From Arthrobotrys musiformis (Eukaryota; Ascomycota; Orbiliomycetes; Orbiliales; Orbiliaceae): a stretch of 64,000 bases of DNA. This document shows, in pieces, positions 55,047-64,000 of the stretch (position 1 is the stretch's first letter; the number at the start of each line of letters is the position of its first letter). Where the stretch lies: contig JAVHJL010000001.1 of assembly GCA_036971715.1 (NCBI GenBank), positions 372,001 through 436,000 of the forward strand, in the 5' to 3' direction. The translations under genes and the position numbers were made by a program. Under the pieces are notes generated by a model. It had not been told where the DNA came from. It saw only the letters and a program-made list of their open reading frames with translations, and ran no database searches.

Positions 55047-57167
55047 ATGAATCGCGGTCACAAAATATGGGCACTTTTGATTGGAGTGGAGTCCTACTTC
55101 GAAGGGAAGGAACGGCCTATAGAGTACCCTCGGCTAAACGGCTGTGTTCGCGATGTCGAAGCTGTCGCAAAGTACCTACGGCAACAAGGAGCCCAAAATA
55201 TCAAGACCCTGACAGCCTCGAATTCGAGGGATGGCGGGCCAATCGAAAGCCACACTGACCTTCCTATATATGAAAACATTGAACGCGAACTCCACCATAT
55301 TACCGAAAATTCCCAAGCTGGCGATATTGTCTATATCCACTACTCAGGGCATGGAATCCGGCGAAGTGTCCTCGGACAGTACAACGGAGCAGACGGCGAT
55401 ACAATTACGGGTACCGCATTAGCACTAGCAGACGTTATGAGAGGCGGGGCGTATCTCACCGGGTATCAATTGGGGGTCTTTATTAAGGGAATGGTTAAAA
55501 AGAAGGGCTTACGCGTAACTTTGGTCCTCGACAGCTGTTTCTCAGGCCAAGGTCTCCGCAGCTCAAAAAAATACACCCCCCGAACCATTTTAGGCCAATC
55601 TGACAATTCGATGCTCCAAAGCGACCAAATTGCTGACGACAGAGCGGCCTCCACCGATCTATCTCTTCAACCAGCTAGTCGAGGTACTCATGTGAAGCGT
55701 TCTTGGCTTTCAAACCCTACTGGCTGCACTATTCTAACAGCCTGCCAATTTGATGAGGCTGCGGGGGAAGATAAATTTCCGGGGACGGATGGGGCGCACG
55801 GTGTCCTCACATATTGGATGTTGAAGGCACTGACGGAAGGCTCGCGGATAATGCGGCCAACCCATGCGAAAATCAAGGACTATGTGCAATCTAAGATTAT
55901 GAGAATGCGGCCAACACTACAACAATCGCCAGTGCTACACGGAGATGGAGACTACATATTTATCGGCAATGAAATAGTGGTCGAAAGGCCAGCCTGCCAT
56001 ATTAACAGCAGATACCAGGACGAAATCGAGCTAGATATTGGAAAGGCTCAAGGTGTGTCAGTAGGGGCTGTGTACCACGTTTATACGGAGGCCTTAGGCG
56101 CTGGAATAGTGAATTTGTCACGACTACAAGCACATATCGTAGAAACTCCCGACGATTCTATATTTCGGTCTGTCGCCCAAATTTCCGTCAAAGATCTACA
56201 AGAGGGCGAGGATCCCGGGAGAGTGTACATGGAAGTCGGGAAAGGCAGTACTGCCGTCCTTCAGACTTGGGGCCTTCCATCAGACGTTTACGTTCAGGTC
56301 ACACTCCCCGATAATTATATGCAAGAGTTCTATCTCGAAGGATTAAGAGCAGAGCTGGAGCAAACACCCGGAATTTTTCTCCAAACGGAGGGTGACGCAT
56401 TCGATGAACCTTTTTTCACCGTGACGACCAACGATTTCAATGAGCTTGAGATCAGAAGAGAAGGAAAGCCGGTGCCAAGAATCCCGATTGTCTCTATTGA
56501 AGATAGGGAATGGATTCAGAAACTCTCATTCCTTATCTGCCACCTAGCCAGATTCGAGGCCCTTTCTCGTCAACAAACCGAATTCGTCACTGAACCATTG
56601 CCGCCCCATTGGTTTACATTTACGGCCAAGGCCAAAGGCTTGGAGCCTATCAGGGAATGCGAAGAGGCTTATCACGTCAAGGGGGGGCAGAAGCTGATAG
56701 TATCCTTTCAATTGAACGACAGCTGTCCTCTAGAATCCGCCTACGTGAGCTTTTACACTTTTAGTTCGGCTTGGGGCATTCATAAAATTCACCCGGGGCC
56801 CGGCCAGAACTCTACAAAGCTGTCTAAAAGAAGGGTAGAAAGGTTTGGGATTGGCGTAGATCCTCCTCCAAGTACTGGAGAATATTTGGGGGAAATCCAA
56901 GACACTATCAGGGCATTTATCTGCACAAGCGATATTTCTTGGGAAGAACTCATGCTTCCGGATCTCCCCCTCGAAGACTTATCCATCCCCGAGAATAGGA
57001 TAAATGAAGTTACGGTGGCCACCCGCGAGACCATGGCTACCAAAGATAGGAATATTTCCACTCGATCTCGAATCACAGAGGAGAACTTTCCTAGAAACGT
57101 ATCGTCCTTTGCCTTAGAGGAGGAAGCTTTGGGGGTTTTAGATCTCACCATAAAAACTATCCAATAA
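55047..57167 (+). CDS. Caspase-like protease C (peptidase C14), 706 aa
   Basis: Intronless and the most diverged of the three paralogues. It begins HKIWALLIGVESYFEG. Catalytic His 102 is in VYIHYSGHGIRR and Cys 164 in TLVLDSCFSGQG, where A and B have DCCHSG. TILTACQFDEAAGED and GVLTYWMLKALTEG complete the protease domain. The small beta domain (DIGKAQGVSVGAVYHVY), a middle domain ending LSFLICHLARFEAL, and a C-terminal beta region (VSFYTFSSAWGIHKIHPGPG, EIQDTIRAFICTSDIS) follow in the same order as in A and B. All catalytic positions are intact, so an active protease is expected. The different Cys motif and lower similarity suggest a different activation or substrate. Confidence 0.9.
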   Translation: MNRGHKIWALLIGVESYFEGKERPIEYPRLNGCVRDVEAVAKYLRQQGAQNIKTLTASNSRDGGPIESHTDLPIYENIERELHHITENSQAGDIVYIHYSGHGIRRSVLGQYNGADGDTITGTALALADVMRGGAYLTGYQLGVFIKGMVKKKGLRVTLVLDSCFSGQGLRSSKKYTPRTILGQSDNSMLQSDQIADDRAASTDLSLQPASRGTHVKRSWLSNPTGCTILTACQFDEAAGEDKFPGTDGAHGVLTYWMLKALTEGSRIMRPTHAKIKDYVQSKIMRMRPTLQQSPVLHGDGDYIFIGNEIVVERPACHINSRYQDEIELDIGKAQGVSVGAVYHVYTEALGAGIVNLSRLQAHIVETPDDSIFRSVAQISVKDLQEGEDPGRVYMEVGKGSTAVLQTWGLPSDVYVQVTLPDNYMQEFYLEGLRAELEQTPGIFLQTEGDAFDEPFFTVTTNDFNELEIRREGKPVPRIPIVSIEDREWIQKLSFLICHLARFEALSRQQTEFVTEPLPPHWFTFTAKAKGLEPIRECEEAYHVKGGQKLIVSFQLNDSCPLESAYVSFYTFSSAWGIHKIHPGPGQNSTKLSKRRVERFGIGVDPPPSTGEYLGEIQDTIRAFICTSDISWEELMLPDLPLEDLSIPENRINEVTVATRETMATKDRNISTRSRITEENFPRNVSSFALEEEALGVLDLTIKTIQ

Positions 57168-57845
57168 AACATGGCTTGGTAGCATTCGAATCATAACGTT
57201 CCAATTTGAAATCCATCAACCTACCAACTATGAACTACTTAGGATAAATTTCTATATGTAACCTTGTGTATACGTACCACTTACGCCACGCGATTAATTT
57301 CCTATGTGTAGCAATATATCCTACCGTGCGTCTAAAGTCTATTCGAATATGCTCGAAAATGGTGAGGAGTTGTCTCGTACCCAGCCCACCCGGGGTTGTC
57401 CCGGCGAAGAGGTCGATATCCAAATAACGCTTCAAATATGATAAGCCCGTTAATTGATAGTTATATAAGCCTCCCAAAGGTAATTGGCCTCCGGGGTATT
57501 TCTGTTATCACAGTCTTTAGCAGCCGGACAAAAGGTAACGTTGCAACTAGTTCAAAGTGAGTGAAAAAAATGAAACTGCGAACCGACTACGCGTATACAC
57601 CGCCCATGCATGCCCAGTGTAAAATAGAGACATCTTTGACTCGTCAAGATTCTAGCGGTATTCTGTATCGAGTATATATAAGGAAGGTATATCCATACCT
57701 ATGCGAATATACATATATATACCCCTTCATTATCGCTATAGCGCTAGATCAATCACCGATGCATCATCCTAGTTAGGTAACACAGTAATATAAGCCAAAC
57801 AAAATCCCGAATTCGAAGTTACATGTATACGAAGCGGGTGTTAAT

Positions 57846-57901
57846 AATATATTTTGGGTCACCGAATCATCCGAATATATTTTGGGTCACCGAAACATCC
57901 G
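57846..57901 (+). repeat. 28-bp tandem duplication
   Basis: Two adjacent 28-bp units, each starting AATATATTTTGGGTCACC, differ at a single position. No third unit is present. Confidence 0.85.
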
Positions 57902-59421
57902 AAACCTCAAACGAAGGGCTAGTGACGAAAATAATGCATGCACATACGGCCATATTCGTAGGCGAGAGGTCCTAGCCTTGAATCCGAGAGGGCCGAATTC
58001 ACAGACGGACTGCATCGTTGCGGCTTACATTTAATTTTAGATACGTCTTACACCCGCTGAAAGAGTCGGCGTCCAACAATATATTCGGATAGTCGGGTGA
58101 CATCCAGGCACCTGCCAATGTCCTTTTCCGAGGAGACGTCGAATTCCACTTAACATGTAATATCACTTGGACAACCTCACTTACCTATTCGTAACTATCA
58201 TAGTTACAACCCTTAGTTACCATACCTAGATAGTCTCTGGCCCCCCAGGGCCCTCTTTAATCAAGTACTTATTACTTCATCAACCATTCCATATTATATA
58301 ACATCTGAAAACTGCCGCCCTAATACGAACGAAATGACAGTGCACATCACGGAATTTTGCCCACATTCTAAACCCATAGAGCCTGGACTACGTTAATATG
58401 ACCGCTCCGTAGTTACTTAATTCACTAGATCAAATATAAATGCAGTATCAAGGAGGTACTTCGCGAATTCAGCTTACTACGTGCAGACTTTAGATGGAGC
58501 TCCTTTGATCACAAATATAAAAAACAAGTCCGCATATTTGCCACGCCAGCGCCGGGCGTATCAACTAATTCGGAAACAAAAACAAGCTATGGTCTCATAA
58601 TTGGTTGGATATCATTATAGCAGAAATGTGGATGTCACCCAAGTGTGGACCACCCTGGGTGAGGCTGGGAACGAGACCAGCCTATTCCGTACTTTTAACA
58701 GCTAGCTACATTATCATTAACTATTGACAACAATAGTTGCATCCTAAATTCGAATTTTGTTGGTAAATCTTTTTCTATGTCCTGAAACCCAATCGGCTGC
58801 CACCACGATGCGGAAGGGAAACTTAAATTTACACTTACGCTGCGGGCGGAATAGATCCCTCAAAAAAGATTTGATCCCCGGACATGTAATGTTGTCTAAC
58901 GTTAACTACCTAGGTAATTATCAGTCTGCAGGCGAGAATTTGCAGCAAATCATAAGAATTGTTCAGTCGTTTTTGTATGTACATACATGTATGTATGTAC
59001 AACATCAATTCACCTCGGCGCACTATGTTAGATCATGCGCATGCCTCCCGTTCTCGAACTGCGGATGTCTTCCGTAATTCCGACCTAGTGCGATACAAAA
59101 TGCGAAGACACTAATCATGGTCAAGGCCGGGCATCTTTGGTTGGTTGTGCCAGTACTACGCTTGTGTCGCGGAGGCTTACAAAAGGTATTAGCCCCGAAC
59201 ATGCATCCTTGAATCCATGTATCTAGGCTATACTGGCCTGGATAGTAGTACACTAGGCTATTTGTGTTGCGGGTAGGTATGTGTCCGCGTTTCAGGCCTT
59301 TTTAGCTCTCAAATTCTGATAGGGGAATTTTTGCTCAGGAAATCTTTCGCAATTTTGGGTATACAGAGTGTCAGCAGATCCGTAGATTGCAGACGCAGTA
59401 GCCTCGAGACCATAGACGCAG

Positions 59422-59443
59422 TAGCATCTGGTTTACGAGATAA
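59422..59443 (-). repeat. Exact single arm of the 48171 hairpin repeat
   Basis: The 22-bp arm found twice at 48171-48221 occurs here once, in the orientation of the right arm. A related 12-mer (AGACGCAGTAGC) is duplicated just upstream. It could be a solo terminus of a transposon. Confidence 0.6.
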
Positions 59444-60233
59444 AGAAGAGGGAATTCTTCTTTCAACAATCAACTCATCATCACCCTCTTCATTCCCTAG
59501 CTTCTACCACTGTGGTACCATAGTCACATGCGCTCCCGCAACAAAAGGAAGTTATAGCAGCGCCGCCAACGCACAAACTTAACTACAGCCACAATTCACT
59601 GAAAAAAAAGAGCAGTTTTAGGGGCGCATGCGTTCGCATCGACAGCTGGAAGTAGGACCCAGGAAAGATTATAATTTTTTTTAATTTTTTTTAGGGGGGG
59701 GGGTCCCTCAACGCTTTGGCCACGGAAGTTTGAAGCTTTCTATAACTAAACCCAGGTTGCTGCGCGGCACTGTCGACATGTCTCAGACTGTGCCCTGATC
59801 CTAGCCTTTTGTCCGCATGTACCTTAAATTTCGTGCGTGTGCATTGCTAAGAGCTCGATGTACATTTTTATATATGCACACCTACAGTCTCATTTCTGAC
59901 TGCCTTCGTATGCTTGGTTACGACAATGCGCTGCGCAGCTGCACTGCCGTCGTACCGTATTGTCAAACATCGCATGCGGACGTGAAGGGAAATGTATAAG
60001 AACTACCCCTAGGCTAGTTTTACACTCATGGCCACAAAGCTCTACGCGGGCATTCCGGAAATTTGCCCCCATTATACTATATATTTCTCGCTGCCAACTA
60101 TATATGTGCTGCAGCCACTACATCGATTCTTTCTTCACTATTATAATCCGATCGATCTCATTAATTACTGAATCAGCACTCCCGATCGATATAAACTAGC
60201 CTTAACCAGGATATTTCATAAAATCCCGAAACC

Positions 60234-62089
60234 ATGGCATCCAATATCCAGGAGTACAATATTGCCTTGGTTTGCGCACTATCTTTGGAGATGGCGGCTG
60301 TCACTGCAATGATGGACGAAGTGTATGGCGGGCCGGCATGGCAAGTCGAGGGTGACACAAACAACTATACTTTGGGTAGAATAGGACGGCACTATGTTGT
60401 TGCCGCATGCCTTCCAGATGGGGTCTACGGCATGACAGCAACGACAGCCCTAATTCACCGATTGCTGTCTAGTTATAGAAGTATACGATTTGGTGTAGTC
60501 GTTGGGATCGGTGGTGGGGTACCATCCGACAACGGGAGTTACGATATGAGGCTCGGGGATGTTGTAGTGAGCAAACCAAACGGTGCATCAAACGGGGTTA
60601 TTCTATATGACTTTGGAAAAGCAATTGATAAGGATGGGAGCATTGTCCCTAACGCTTCGCCCTTCGTACTTCCTGGAATCTTTTCAACGGCAGTGTCAAG
60701 TTTGTCCGCTGGCCACATGAGAAACGGGAATAATAATATATCGCATCATATTTCGGCGATGTTCAGAAAGTATCCAAACATGCAGGAAAGGTTTGCGTAT
60801 CCGGGAGCTGGCAAGGACTTCTTGTATGATGCACGTTACAATCATGCCGCAGACTCTCACCTGTGCGGTCGATGCGATCCCGGAAAGCTAGTCGCACGGC
60901 CATCACGAAATCGCTCAGGTCCGGAAGTACATTATGGGACGATCGGATCCGGGAATCTCGTCATCAAAGACGGCACTATGAGAGATAGATTGGCGAGGCA
61001 ACACAACATCATCTGCTTCGAAATGGAAGCAGCCGGGTTAATTGGCCAATTTTCATGTCTCATCGTACGGGGTATTTGCGACTACGCAGACTCGCACAAA
61101 AACAAGATTTGGCAGGAGTATGCCGCAGCAACAGCTGCAGCATATGCAAAAGAGCTTCTTCTTAATGTGCCAGTAAGCGATCATGATAGTCCTGAAATTG
61201 GTAGCCCAAGCACCATTGGTAATATTGTCGCTCTAAGAATTTTAAAGACAGAGTTGATTTGCTAAGAAATATTCTAGGTTCGCGGCCGAGTTTTCCAACG
61301 CCGCGGAGTGTATCGACGGGCCCCACTGAGATACTCCCTAGGTCCTTCATTTTAACAAATAGGTTTTATACAAAGGATGGCATATCTTTAGGTAGTCTAG
61401 TGCCGGATCGGCGTTACCCAAATCAAGACGCTTTTGTTTCTTCGGATATTATTTTGGAAAACGGACGAGACTTTTTGGTCTCTGTTGACACAAACTTTAA
61501 CGCCTTCGTTGATGCGCGCGCTAAATCAAGTTCGGCATTTAAAAGAGCTCTGGGAAAGCTTTTCTTGCCGCCATTTGTAAAAGGCGTTGAAGGGGATGTT
61601 CGGGTTATATCCAAAGAAAGCTGTGTTTATACTCTCCTGCAACCACGGACTCTTTTTAAGAAACTTAGTCAGGAAGATCACTTCAACGAATGGTTGCGCG
61701 ACGGCTGGGTCAGTAAAAAAACGCTTTATTTCATTGTTGGGTACCGCACCGTCATAGACGCCCAATTTATAGGGAAGGAAATAAAACCCTCTCGGAATCG
61801 TCGGCTTCCAGCTGAGATGGCTGATAGGGCTAAGGTTCGCTATGACACAAGTGGAGAGCGAATATACGCTGTATGTTTTCGCAGAGTCAAATTCGAACAA
61901 TCGACCGGGAAAAAAGGGCGGGTCTTAGAACAAACAAACAAGTGGAGGATATTCCCCAAGCATCGTGGAGCAGGCGGGGAGTTGGAAGAGGAGGTATCTG
62001 CAGATATATCGGATGATGATGAGATTGGGGCGAGCGATTTCGGGGTCTTCCCATCACGAGCTGGAGCGGAGTTATGGACAGGTTTGTGA
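60234..62089 (+). CDS. Nucleoside-phosphorylase-domain protein fused to an unknown C-terminal domain, 602 aa
   Basis: Exons 60234-61200 and 61248-62089 join across a 47-nt intron (donor GTAGCC, AAAG acceptor, CTCTAAG branch site) to give 603 codons. The second frame has no ATG until its last third, so it is an exon and not a separate gene. Residues 1-310 form a PNP_UDP domain: IALVCALSLEMAAV, VVGIGGGVPS, LGDVVVSKP, CFEMEAAGL and GICDYADSHKN. This branch occurs in fungal NLR proteins, and related bacterial immune PNPs cleave ATP. The C-terminal 280 residues are beta-rich (LGSLVPDRRYPNQDAF, LYFIVGYRTVIDAQ, IYAVCFRRVKF) and end in an acidic tail. I know that domain only as a fungal family of unknown function. 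The exact splice is my best solution, not proven. Confidence 0.75.
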
Positions 62090-62742
62090 CAGCATTATCA
62101 CACAGCAATGTATTGGGTCCCCTAATTATACGACAAACCAACGAGGGAAATCAAACTCATGGAGCTGATATAGGCATATATCTCAATCTATGGCGCCATG
62201 GCTTTGGAAAACTTTGGTTGGGTGCCCTCTCTATCACCTTCTTTCGTACGCACTGAATATTTCCCTTACTAGTATCCGAGCTACGAATAACACACCTGTT
62301 GCTTGCAGTGCGGCGTTTATGTATAGTCGAGATAGAAATGCTCCAACATTTAATTGCGACCTAATATGATTCACCAGCGCACGGGACCAGCAATTTAAAA
62401 TTCAAAACCCCTGAATCGAATGCGCTACCATCATTTGTCTCGTACCCAGACCTGTATGATTATCCGTATATGTGTATAACCCACATTAAAATTTAAGACC
62501 TCATGCTTGGGATTATTGCTATTTTCCCGAGGAAAAGTATAGCAGCTGCAAGGCGGTCTCGTACCCAGACCGCACAAAAAGTGACCGATGTTACTTATCT
62601 TGCGTTGTTCTCCAAAACTACAACAGACCTGCCCCAATCGTGTAACCCGAACACGCTAACCAAAGCTAAACCACAACCACATCACGTCTTCCCAATTCCT
62701 CATCACCAAGACATCACCACCAGACACCAGAACTCTGCGACC
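62090..62742. promoter_or_regulatory. Spacer upstream of BUB3, 653 bp
   Basis: Contains two copies of the dispersed motif (62437-62449 and 62556-62568). The second sits in a perfect 7-bp stem (GCGGTCT with AGACCGC). The BUB3 promoter must lie in the right half. No gene is seen. Confidence 0.45.
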
Positions 62743-63974
62743 ATGTCAAGTAAGTCCCACCCTCCCTCTTCAGATCAAAGCCAACATCAAAATGCTGATT
62801 CCATAAACTTTCCCCAACTAACCAGCTTCCAAACAGATAACTTCGAAATCTCCACCACCATCTCCGACGCAATCTCATCGGTCAACTACTCGCCTTCTGC
62901 GCCGACAACTTTACTAGTATCATCATGGGACCAGACGCTGAGACTCATAGACACACATGCTGGGACTAGTGGCAGGGAGTTAGCACGGATCGATACGTCG
63001 GCGCCGGTGCTAGACGCGTGTTTTGTAGGCCATGATGGAACAAAGGCCGTTGCTGCTGGATTGGATCAGAGCGTTAAATAGTATGAGGCCCTTGTTCTAT
63101 ATCCCCGGCCCTATTATCTCAAGACTATGTCCTAATATCTAGTTTCAATGTCGTAGCTTTGATCTCTCTCGATCCACCCGAACCGCCACACTAAGCAGCC
63201 ATTCCACGGCCGCCAAAGCAGTCGCCTATAACAATGACCTCTCAACTATAATCTCCGGCTCCTGGGATTGTTCCTTACATCTCCACGACGCCCGAACCGC
63301 CTCACAAACATCCTCGCATACCCTGCCGCACAAAATTTTCAGTCTATCAACAATAACAAACAAACTGGTGGTCGCCATGGCCTGTCGTTCGATTCACATA
63401 TACGACCTACGATCCATGTCAGAACCCTTACAACGTCGCGAGTCTAGCTTAAAGTTCATGACGAGGACGGTACGGTGTATGCCGAACGGGGAAGGGTACG
63501 CTAGTAGTAGCATTGAAGGGAGAGTTGCGGTTGAGTTTTTCGATCCGAGTAAGGAGAGTCAGAGCCGGAAGTATGCGTTTAAATGCCACAGGCAGCCGGA
63601 GGGCGACGTTGATGTCGTTTATCCGGTTAATGCACTGGCATTCCATCCTACGTATGTTACCTCATTCTTTCTGCAGAAAAATATAATTTGAAGAGCTGAG
63701 CTAATTCGTTGATTGTAGATACGGTACCTTCGCCTCAGGTGGTGGAGACGGCGTCGTAGCGTTATGGGACGGCGTAGCAAAGAGACGGTTAAAGCAGTAC
63801 CCGGGATACCCAGCATCAATCGCAGCAATGGGATTCTCGAATAATGGAAAATACTTGGCGATTGCGAGTTGTAATGGGTTTGAAGACGGCAAGGAAACGG
63901 TACCAAATCCGGAGAACAAACTATTCGTCCGAGAGATGGGCGAAAACGAGGCGAAGCCAAAGAGCATGGGATAG
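62743..63974 (+). CDS. BUB3: Spindle-checkpoint WD40 protein Bub3, 333 aa
   Basis: Four exons (62743-62749, 62837-63080, 63157-63651 and 63719-63974) give 334 codons including the stop. After splicing the start reads MSNNFEISTTISDAISSV, as expected for Bub3. WD-repeat signatures follow (LLVSSWDQTLRLID, IISGSWDCSLHLHD) and the family's hallmark stretch is intact: SLKFMTRTVRCMPNGEGYA, SSIEGRVAVEFFDPS, RKYAFKCHRQ, VYPVNALAFHPTYGTFASGG, DGVVALWD. Bub3 binds Bub1 and Mad3/BubR1 at kinetochores and delays anaphase until chromosomes are attached. The first exon is only 7 nt. It is a conserved single-copy gene, so it marks the right boundary of the accessory island. Confidence 0.95.
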
Positions 63975-64000
63975 AAAACCTCTGGATTTACAATATAAGA

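Larger units (their letters stand above)
57168..60233. other. Spacer between caspase C and the nucleoside-phosphorylase gene, 3.1 kb
   Basis: AT-rich, with no credible gene. It contains two copies of the dispersed motif (57372 and 58665), a 28-bp tandem duplication (57846-57901), one exact hairpin arm (59422-59443) and a G run near 59693-59702. Confidence 0.45.

Noticed and set aside
48163..59443. Large captain-type mobile element (Starship) carrying the caspases
   Set aside because: No tyrosine-recombinase gene is visible and no matching target duplications flank the interval.
61259..62089. Separate gene following the nucleoside-phosphorylase gene
   Set aside because: The frame opens with TTG and has no ATG until its last third, while a 47-nt intron joins it in frame to the upstream exon. 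Treated as exon 2.

Overview
The window is a piece of a filamentous ascomycete nuclear genome (Pezizomycotina; the class cannot be fixed from sequence alone). Genes carry short GT..AG introns, often one just after the start codon. They encode typical fungal housekeeping proteins: TRM12/TYW2, HUB1, TVP15, CLP1, thioredoxin, APL6 and BUB3. I saw no bacterial-type operons, no CRISPR array, no rRNA gene and no convincing tRNA gene. Exon joins given below were worked out by hand from splice signals and reading-frame closure.

Region 1 (about 0.9-24 kb) is gene-dense and GC-rich. In order it holds: an unrecognised 656-aa protein (-); a six-exon coiled-coil protein (+); the wybutosine enzyme TRM12 (+); an Ssp120-type secretory EF-hand protein with an in-frame second ORF behind its stop (-); a small Cys-rich protein (-); HUB1 (+); TVP15 (+); CLP1 (+); an OTU deubiquitinase (+); a thioredoxin (-); two multi-pass membrane proteins (-); and a peroxisomal D-amino-acid oxidase (-). 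The most unusual item here is the thioredoxin. Its TGA stop sits in the classic readthrough context TGA CTA G and is followed in frame by 59 sense codons that encode a membrane tail anchor. Upstream of its ATG there are 91 open codons, starting at a CTG in good context, that look like a mitochondrial presequence.

Region 2 (about 24-43 kb) mixes conserved genes (the AP-3 beta subunit APL6, a trypsin-like protease, an F-box protein) with an 826-aa orphan that has an N-terminal membrane helix, all separated by longer AT-rich spacers.

Region 3 (about 38.7-62.1 kb) looks like an accessory cell-death or immunity island. A 1475-aa TPR-CHAT protease (-) lies head-to-head with the first of three caspase-like (peptidase C14) proteins on the + strand. 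All three have an intact His/Cys pair, no introns, and a shared C-terminal beta-rich region resembling the DUF4384 domain of bacterial caspase proteins. They are followed by a two-exon protein that joins a nucleoside-phosphorylase (PNP_UDP) domain to an uncharacterised C-terminal domain. Spacers of 2-3 kb hold short dispersed repeats and a 51-bp perfect hairpin element with an 8-bp target duplication. BUB3 closes the window. My reading is a fungal analogue of bacterial caspase/CHAT/PNP defence modules. Domain identities are well supported; the idea that they act together is inference.
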